From: an uncultured Paracoccus sp.
GTDB taxonomy: Bacteria > Pseudomonadota > Alphaproteobacteria > Rhodobacterales > Rhodobacteraceae
Assembly: GCA_934533075.1 (NCBI GenBank)
Contig: CAKTBJ010000052.1
Coordinates: forward strand, 1-11,933
Direction: 5' to 3'
DNA length: 11,933 bases
Shown: positions 7,326 to 11,933 of the stretch, in pieces
How positions within the stretch are numbered: position 1 is the stretch's first letter
Layout of the letters: every line of letters starts with the position of its first letter
Made by a program: the position numbers and the translations under genes
Notes under the pieces: generated by a model
The model's database searches: none
What the model was told of the DNA's origin: nothing
The model's input: only the letters and a program-made list of their open reading frames with translations

Positions 7326-7862
7326 GTGTCCAGCCTGTCCACCCTGCTTTCCCTTCTCGACAGCCGCAGCTTTACCTCGCTGTGGTATTGGCTGGGCTTT
7401 GCGGCCATGTGGTCGCTGGCCTCGCGCAATGTGCTGGGCATCCCCTCGGATGTGGTGATGCGGGCGCGGCGCGACGAGGCCGGGCGGGCGGTGCTGCTGC
7501 AATGGCTGGCGGTGGTGCTGCCGCATTGGCGCATCGGGCCGGGCATGGCGATGGCGCTGACCGGGCTTGGCTGCTTCGTGCTGGTGGTGCTGGCGGGGCT
7601 GGGCTTCGCCTACGGGCTGGAGGCCGCGCAGGCGCTGTTCCTGATGGTGGCGCCGCTGCTGGCGGTGCTGGTCCTGCGCGTCCGGCTGGCGCAGGGCCTG
7701 ATGCGGGTGCTGGCCAGCCACCCCCCGCAGGAGGCCGCGCGCCTTGCCGCCCGCGGCCTGGTCCGCCACGGCTGGCTGACCTATGGCATGGCGCTGGTCT
7801 CGATCGCCGTGACCAGCTTCATGGCGGCGCTGTGGATCGTGCGCCACCCTTTCGGCATTTGA
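7326..7862 (+). CDS. Conserved integral membrane protein upstream of mfd
   Basis: A 178-residue inner-membrane protein with about four hydrophobic segments (roughly residues 17-33, 74-97, 98-118 and 150-171). The N-terminus contains SRSFTSLWYWLGFAAMWS (13-30), followed by a cytoplasm-like basic patch MRARRDEAGR (45-54). From memory, similar proteins in Rhodobacterales carry the label 'component of SufBCD complex'. The sequence shows no cysteine cluster, ATPase motif or other Suf feature that would justify it. The start is GTG at 7326 with only a weak AGAAG before it. The next methionine (28) would remove the conserved-looking first segment. It ends 36 bp before mfd on the same strand, so the two may be co-transcribed. 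Function unknown. Confidence 0.82.
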   Translation: MSSLSTLLSLLDSRSFTSLWYWLGFAAMWSLASRNVLGIPSDVVMRARRDEAGRAVLLQWLAVVLPHWRIGPGMAMALTGLGCFVLVVLAGLGFAYGLEAAQALFLMVAPLLAVLVLRVRLAQGLMRVLASHPPQEAARLAARGLVRHGWLTYGMALVSIAVTSFMAALWIVRHPFGI

Positions 7863-7898
7863 CTTGACACCCCCGACCCGCGCCGCCACCTGCCTGCC

Positions 7899-10800
7899 AT
7901 GACCCAGATGACCCCCATCACCCTGTCCGGCGCCCCCGAAGGCTTCGATGCCGCCCTGATCGCGCGCGAGCTGGCGCGCGGCGCGCCGGTGGTCCATGTC
8001 GCCCGCGACGACCGCCGCATGGCCGCCACCCGCGCCGCGCTGGACTTTTTCGCCCCCGGCGTGCCGGTGCTGGAGTTTCCGGCCTGGGATACGACGCCCT
8101 ACGACCGCGTGTCCCCGGCGGCGGGGATACAGGCGGCGCGGATGGCGGTGCTGACGGCGCTGGCGCAGAAGCGGCTGGGCGGACCGTTCGTGCTGCTGAC
8201 CACGCTGTCGGCGGCGCTGCAACGGGTGCCGGCGCCCGAGGCGCTGGCGGGGGCCGGCTTTCACGCCCGCATCGGCGACCGGCTGGACGAGGCCGCCTTG
8301 CGCGCCTTCCTCGTGCGCATGGGTTTCGTGCAGACGCCCACGGTGGCCGAGCCGGGCGACTATGCCATACGCGGCGGCATCATCGACATCTTCCCGCCGG
8401 GGGCCGAAAATCCGATCCGCCTCGACCTGTTCGGGGACGTGCTGGACGGGGTGCGGATTTTCGACGCGGAAACACAGCGTTCCCGCGACAAGCTGGATGT
8501 CGTCGAGCTGATGCCCATGTCGGAGATCAGCCTCGACGAGGCGTCGATCACCCGCTTTCGCCAGAACTACCGCGCCGAATACGGCTCGGGTGCCGCCGAT
8601 CCGCTGTATGAGGCGGTCAGCGCCGGGCAGAAGCTGGCGGGGATGGAGCACTGGCTGCCCTGGTTCCATGAGCGGCTGGTCGGGCTGTTCGACTATCTGC
8701 CCGAGGCGTCGATCCTGCTGGACGACCGGCTGGATCAGGTGCGCGAAACCCGCTGGGACACCATCCGCGAGCAGCATAATGCCCGGCGCGAGGCCCTGAC
8801 CCATCGCGGCGCCGATACCGTCTATCGCCCGGTGGCGCCCGAGGCGATGTTCGCCACGGATGCGGACTGGTCGGGTTGGCTGGCCGGGCGCCGGGTGCTG
8901 CGGCTTTCGGTGCTGCGCCAGCCGCCGGGGCCGGGGGTGCTGGACATGGGCGGCCGACCCGGCCGCAATTTCGCGCCCGAGCGTCAGGCCGAAAACGTCA
9001 ACCTGTTCAGCGCGGTGCGGCAATATATTCGTGAAAATGCTGGCAAGTCCCGCGTGGTTCTGGCCAGCTTTTCCGAGGGCGCGCGCGAGCGGCTTTCCGG
9101 GCTGCTGGCCGATGAGGGTCTGACCGGCGCGACCCCCATCGCGCATCTTCGGGACCTGCCCGACAAGCCGGGGGCGGTCGGCCTCGCCATCTGGCCGCTG
9201 GAGGAGGGCTTTGTCGCCGAAAGCAACGCGGTGGGCGGCGCGCTGCTGGTGATCTCGGAACAGGACATTCTGGGCGACCGCCTGATCCGGGGCGCGCGCA
9301 AGAAGCGGCGGGCGGAGAATTTCCTCAAGGACACGCAGACGCTTTCCCCCGGCGATCTGGTCGTGCATGTCGAGCATGGCATCGGCCGCTATATCGGGCT
9401 GGAAACCATCACCGCCGCCGGCGCGCCCCATGACTGCGTGGCGCTGGAATATGCCGGCGGCGACCGGCTGTATCTGCCGGTCGAGAATATCGAACTGCTG
9501 ACCCGCTACGGGCACGAGGAGGGGCTGCTGGACCGCCTCGGCGGCGGCGCCTGGCAGGCCCGCAAGGCCCGGCTGAAGGAACGTATCCGCCAGATCGCCG
9601 ACCGGCTGATGCGCGTCGCGGCCGAGCGCCTGCTGCGCCAGGCCCCGGTGCTGGAGCCGGAGCATCGCGACTGGGAGGCCTTCGCCGCCCGTTTCCCCTA
9701 TGCCGAGACCGACGACCAGGCGGCGGCGATCACCGACATCCTGAGCGATCTGGCCGCCGGGCGGCCGATGGACCGGCTGATCGTGGGCGATGTGGGCTTC
9801 GGCAAGACCGAGGTGGCGATGCGCGCCGCCTTCGTCGTCGCCAGCCAGGGCATGCAGGTGGCGGTGGTGGCGCCGACGACGCTGCTGGCCCGCCAGCATG
9901 CGAAAAGCTTCGCCGAGCGGTTCCGGGGCACGCCGCTGGTGGTGCGCAGCCTGTCGCGCTTTGTCCCCGCCAAGGAAGCCAGCGCCACCCGCGCCGGGCT
10001 GGCCGATGGCAGCGTGGACATCGTGGTCGGCACCCACGCCGTGCTGGCGAAATCGGTCAAGTTCAGGAATCTCGGCCTGCTGATCGTCGACGAGGAGCAG
10101 CATTTCGGCGTCGCCCACAAGGAGCGGCTGAAGGAAATCCGCAGCGACATCCACGTGCTGACCCTGACCGCGACGCCGATCCCGCGCACCCTGCAACTGT
10201 CGCTGACCGGGGTGCGGGACCTGTCGTTGATCGGCACGCCGCCGGTGGACCGCCTCGCCATCCGCACCTATGTCAGCGAATTCGACGGCGTGACCATCCG
10301 CGAGGCCCTGCTGCGCGAGAAATATCGCGGCGGCCAGTCCTTCTTCGTCGTCCCCCGCCTCGCCGATCTGCCCGAGGTCGAGGACTGGCTGCGCGAGCAT
10401 GTGCCCGAGGTCCGTTTCCTGGTCGCGCATGGGCAACTGGCGGCGGGCGAGCTGGACCAGCGGATGAACGCCTTTTACGACGGCGCCTATGACGTGCTGC
10501 TGGCCACCTCGATCGTGGAATCGGGGCTGGATATTCCGACCGCCAACACGATGGTCGTGTGGCGCGCCGACATGTTCGGGCTGGCGCAGCTTTACCAGAT
10601 CCGCGGCCGGGTCGGGCGCGCCAAGGCCCGCGCCTATTGCTACCTGACCACGAAACCCCGCGCGCCGCTGACCCCGCAGGCGGTGCGGCGGTTGAAGTTT
10701 CTGGGCGCCATCGACGGGCTTGGGGCGGGGTTCAACCTGGCGTCGCAGGACCTCGACCTGCGCGGCGCCGGCAACCTGCTGGGCGAGGAGCAATCCGGCC

Positions 10801-11405
10801 ATATCAAGGAGGTCGGCTTCGAACTTTACCAGGCGATGCTGGAGGAAACCATCGCAAAGCTGAAATCGGGCGAGATCGAGGGCACGCCCGAAGACGACTG
10901 GGCGCCGCAGTTGAACCTGGGCGTGCCGGTGACGATCCCGGCGAATTACGTGCCCGACCTCGACGTGCGGCTGGGCCTGTATCGGCGCCTGGCGGACCTG
11001 ACCGGCAAGACCGAGATGGAGGGCTTCGCCGCCGAGTTGATCGACCGCTTCGGTCCCCTGCCGCGCGAGGTCAACATGCTGATTTCCGTCATGCGGATCA
11101 AGGCGATGGCCAAGCGGGCCGGGATCGCGAAACTGGATGCGGGGCCGAAGGGCGCCACCATCCAGTTCCACGGCGACAAGTTCGCCAACCCCGCCGGTCT
11201 GGCCGAATACCTGCTGGCCGAGCGCGGCATGGCCAAGGTCGTGGACAACCGCATCGTGATCCGCCGCGACTGGGCCGGCGACGGCGAGCGTATCCGCGGC
11301 GCCTTCGGCGTGGCCCGCGACCTGGCGATGGCCGCGAAGCCCGGCAAGCCGGCGGAGAAACCCGCCCCGAAACCGGCGCCGTTCAAGTCGAAGGGGCGGC
11401 GCTGA
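7899..11405 (+). CDS. mfd: Transcription-repair coupling factor
   Basis: An ATP-driven translocase that removes RNA polymerase stalled at DNA lesions and recruits UvrA for nucleotide excision repair. At 1168 residues it is full length (E. coli Mfd is about 1150). Domains in order are the UvrB-like N-terminal module (about 1-330), the RNA-polymerase interaction CarD-like domain (from about L482, LSPGDLVVHVEHGIGRYIGL) and the RecG-like superfamily 2 helicase motor. The motor shows Walker A GDVGFGKTE (630-638), the DEEQH box (731-735), TATPIPRTL (757-765) and motif VI QIRGRVGRAKAR (900-911). The C-terminal TRCF/D7 domain (about 1000-1120) inhibits UvrA contact until the protein is engaged. The tail is Lys/Pro-rich (last 25 residues). 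The ATG at 7899 has no good Shine-Dalgarno, so coupling to the upstream gene is possible. Confidence 0.97.
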   Translation: MTQMTPITLSGAPEGFDAALIARELARGAPVVHVARDDRRMAATRAALDFFAPGVPVLEFPAWDTTPYDRVSPAAGIQAARMAVLTALAQKRLGGPFVLLTTLSAALQRVPAPEALAGAGFHARIGDRLDEAALRAFLVRMGFVQTPTVAEPGDYAIRGGIIDIFPPGAENPIRLDLFGDVLDGVRIFDAETQRSRDKLDVVELMPMSEISLDEASITRFRQNYRAEYGSGAADPLYEAVSAGQKLAGMEHWLPWFHERLVGLFDYLPEASILLDDRLDQVRETRWDTIREQHNARREALTHRGADTVYRPVAPEAMFATDADWSGWLAGRRVLRLSVLRQPPGPGVLDMGGRPGRNFAPERQAENVNLFSAVRQYIRENAGKSRVVLASFSEGARERLSGLLADEGLTGATPIAHLRDLPDKPGAVGLAIWPLEEGFVAESNAVGGALLVISEQDILGDRLIRGARKKRRAENFLKDTQTLSPGDLVVHVEHGIGRYIGLETITAAGAPHDCVALEYAGGDRLYLPVENIELLTRYGHEEGLLDRLGGGAWQARKARLKERIRQIADRLMRVAAERLLRQAPVLEPEHRDWEAFAARFPYAETDDQAAAITDILSDLAAGRPMDRLIVGDVGFGKTEVAMRAAFVVASQGMQVAVVAPTTLLARQHAKSFAERFRGTPLVVRSLSRFVPAKEASATRAGLADGSVDIVVGTHAVLAKSVKFRNLGLLIVDEEQHFGVAHKERLKEIRSDIHVLTLTATPIPRTLQLSLTGVRDLSLIGTPPVDRLAIRTYVSEFDGVTIREALLREKYRGGQSFFVVPRLADLPEVEDWLREHVPEVRFLVAHGQLAAGELDQRMNAFYDGAYDVLLATSIVESGLDIPTANTMVVWRADMFGLAQLYQIRGRVGRAKARAYCYLTTKPRAPLTPQAVRRLKFLGAIDGLGAGFNLASQDLDLRGAGNLLGEEQSGHIKEVGFELYQAMLEETIAKLKSGEIEGTPEDDWAPQLNLGVPVTIPANYVPDLDVRLGLYRRLADLTGKTEMEGFAAELIDRFGPLPREVNMLISVMRIKAMAKRAGIAKLDAGPKGATIQFHGDKFANPAGLAEYLLAERGMAKVVDNRIVIRRDWAGDGERIRGAFGVARDLAMAAKPGKPAEKPAPKPAPFKSKGRR

Positions 11406-11453
11406 AGCACGTTCGGCGCCGGGCGGGGGGCGACAGCCATCCGCATGGACCAG

Positions 11454-11481
11454 AAAAAACGCGCCCCTCGGCGCGCATTTT
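11454..11481. terminator. Intrinsic terminator after mfd, possibly bidirectional
   Basis: AAAAAA (11454-11459), stem CGCGCC (11460-11465), loop CCTC, stem GGCGCG (11470-11475), then CATTTT. The T-tract suits mfd, and the A-tract gives a T-tract on the opposite strand for clpA read-through. It lies 49 bp past the mfd stop in a convergent gap. Confidence 0.8.
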
Positions 11482-11492
11482 GGTTTGGGCAG

Positions 11493-11512
11493 GGTGCGTG
11501 TTTACACGCATC
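11493..11512. repeat. Palindromic element, copy 2
   Basis: GGTGCGTGT (11493-11501), spacer TT, ACACGCATC (11504-11512). The inner 7 bp pair perfectly, next is a G-T wobble, and the outermost pair is G-C. It matches the 3359-3378 copy at 17 of 20 positions. One pair of differences is compensatory, with the innermost C-G pair replaced by T-A. Like copy 1 it lies between convergent genes. Confidence 0.6.
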
Positions 11513-11546
11513 TTGTGCCGTTCCCGTTTTCCCGCCGCCGCGAAAT

Positions 11547-11578
11547 CCGCCCCGCCGCTGGTGGGAACGGCGGGGCGG
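11547..11578 (-). terminator. Hairpin immediately downstream of clpA
   Basis: CCGCCCCGCCG (11547-11557) and CGGCGGGGCGG (11568-11578) form a perfect 11-bp stem with a 10-nt loop, starting 5 bp past the clpA stop. In the clpA direction it is followed by ATTTCG, a short T-run, so it is a plausible but imperfect intrinsic terminator. With the mfd terminator and the palindrome, it fills this 177-bp convergent gap. Confidence 0.6.
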
Positions 11579-11582
11579 GGTC

Positions 11583-11933
11583 TTACTCGGCGGTCAGCAG
11601 CCGGGGCTTGTCCTTGCCAAGCTGGGGCTTTTTTGGTCCGGCGATGTCCAGGACGATCCTGTCGTCCTCGACCCGAACCCGAACCGCGCCGCCCTTGGTC
11701 AGCCGGCCGAACAGCAGTTCCTCGGCCAGCGGCTTCTTGATGTTTTCCTGAATGACGCGGCCCAGCGGGCGGGCGCCCATCGCCTCGTCATAGCCCTTTT
11801 CCGCCAGCCAGGCGGCGGCTTCGGGGGTCAGGTCGATATGCACGTCGCGGTCGATGAGCTGGTTTTCCAGTTGCAGCACGAATTTCTCGACCACCCGCAT
11901 CACCACCTCGCGCGGCAGGGCGGCAAAGCGGAT
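11583..11933 (-). CDS. clpA: ATP-dependent Clp protease ATP-binding subunit ClpA, C-terminal part
   Basis: Only the last 116 residues and the stop are in the window. The frame is open to the right-hand edge. ClpA is the AAA+ unfoldase that feeds substrates, including N-degron proteins delivered by ClpS, into the ClpP chamber. The visible segment is the C-terminal part of the second AAA+ module. It shows the sensor-2 signature EKGYDEAMGARPLGRVIQ and then KKPLAEELLFGRLTKGGAVRV, close to E. coli ClpA and unlike ClpB or ClpX in this stretch. The tail ends in a short charged segment after LDIAGPKKP. The ClpP-contacting loop and nucleotide-binding motifs lie outside the window. ClpS, often next to clpA, would also be beyond the edge if present. 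Confidence 0.93.
   Translation of the reverse strand: MRFAALPREVVMRVVEKFVLQLENQLIDRDVHIDLTPEAAAWLAEKGYDEAMGARPLGRVIQENIKKPLAEELLFGRLTKGGAVRVRVEDDRIVLDIAGPKKPQLGKDKPRLLTAE

Noticed and set aside
7864..7892. TTGACA just upstream of mfd as a -35 element
   Set aside because: At 17 bp spacing the -10 position reads CACCTG, not a -10 match, and the start would fall on the mfd ATG. Probably coincidental.

Overview
The window is GC-rich chromosomal DNA (about 70 to 78% GC in most genes) from an alphaproteobacterium, most likely order Rhodobacterales and Paracoccus- or Rhodobacter-like. The clues are the protein sequences, a HemB without the zinc cysteines, and a short membrane protein next to mfd of a type I recall from that order. 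This placement is from recognition of protein families, with no database search. Most of the window is core housekeeping DNA. The clearest accessory element is one AT-richer gene at 5553-6089.

Layout. On the minus strand, 1-1468 holds a large secreted or periplasmic protein of unknown function (cut by the window edge) and a small one-helix membrane protein that overlap by 14 bp. Divergent from them are aroK and aroB (1627-3293, plus), joined by an ATGA stop/start overlap, which make two shikimate-pathway enzymes. Converging on aroB are a SnoaL/NTF2-like protein (3505-3891) and ssb (4068-4592), both minus, separated by strong inverted repeats. A secreted lytic transglycosylase (4825-5472, plus) is divergent from ssb and ends in a textbook terminator. 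A putative papain/C39-like cysteine peptidase (5553-6089, minus) lies between that terminator and hemB (6154-7152, minus). A four-helix membrane protein (7326-7862) and mfd (7899-11405) run on the plus strand. The C-terminal end of clpA (11583-11933, minus) closes the window. No stretch over 300 bases lacks a gene.

The genes do not form one pathway. AroK and AroB act in aromatic amino-acid precursor synthesis, HemB in tetrapyrrole synthesis, SSB and Mfd in DNA maintenance, the transglycosylase in peptidoglycan turnover and ClpA in protein quality control. Two things most deserve a second look. One is the low-GC cysteine-peptidase-like gene with its Q/C/H/D arrangement. The other is a near-identical palindrome found in two convergent intergenic regions (3359-3378 and 11493-11512), whose arms differ by a compensatory base-pair change. 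I found no complete defence system, CRISPR array, insertion sequence, tRNA or rRNA.
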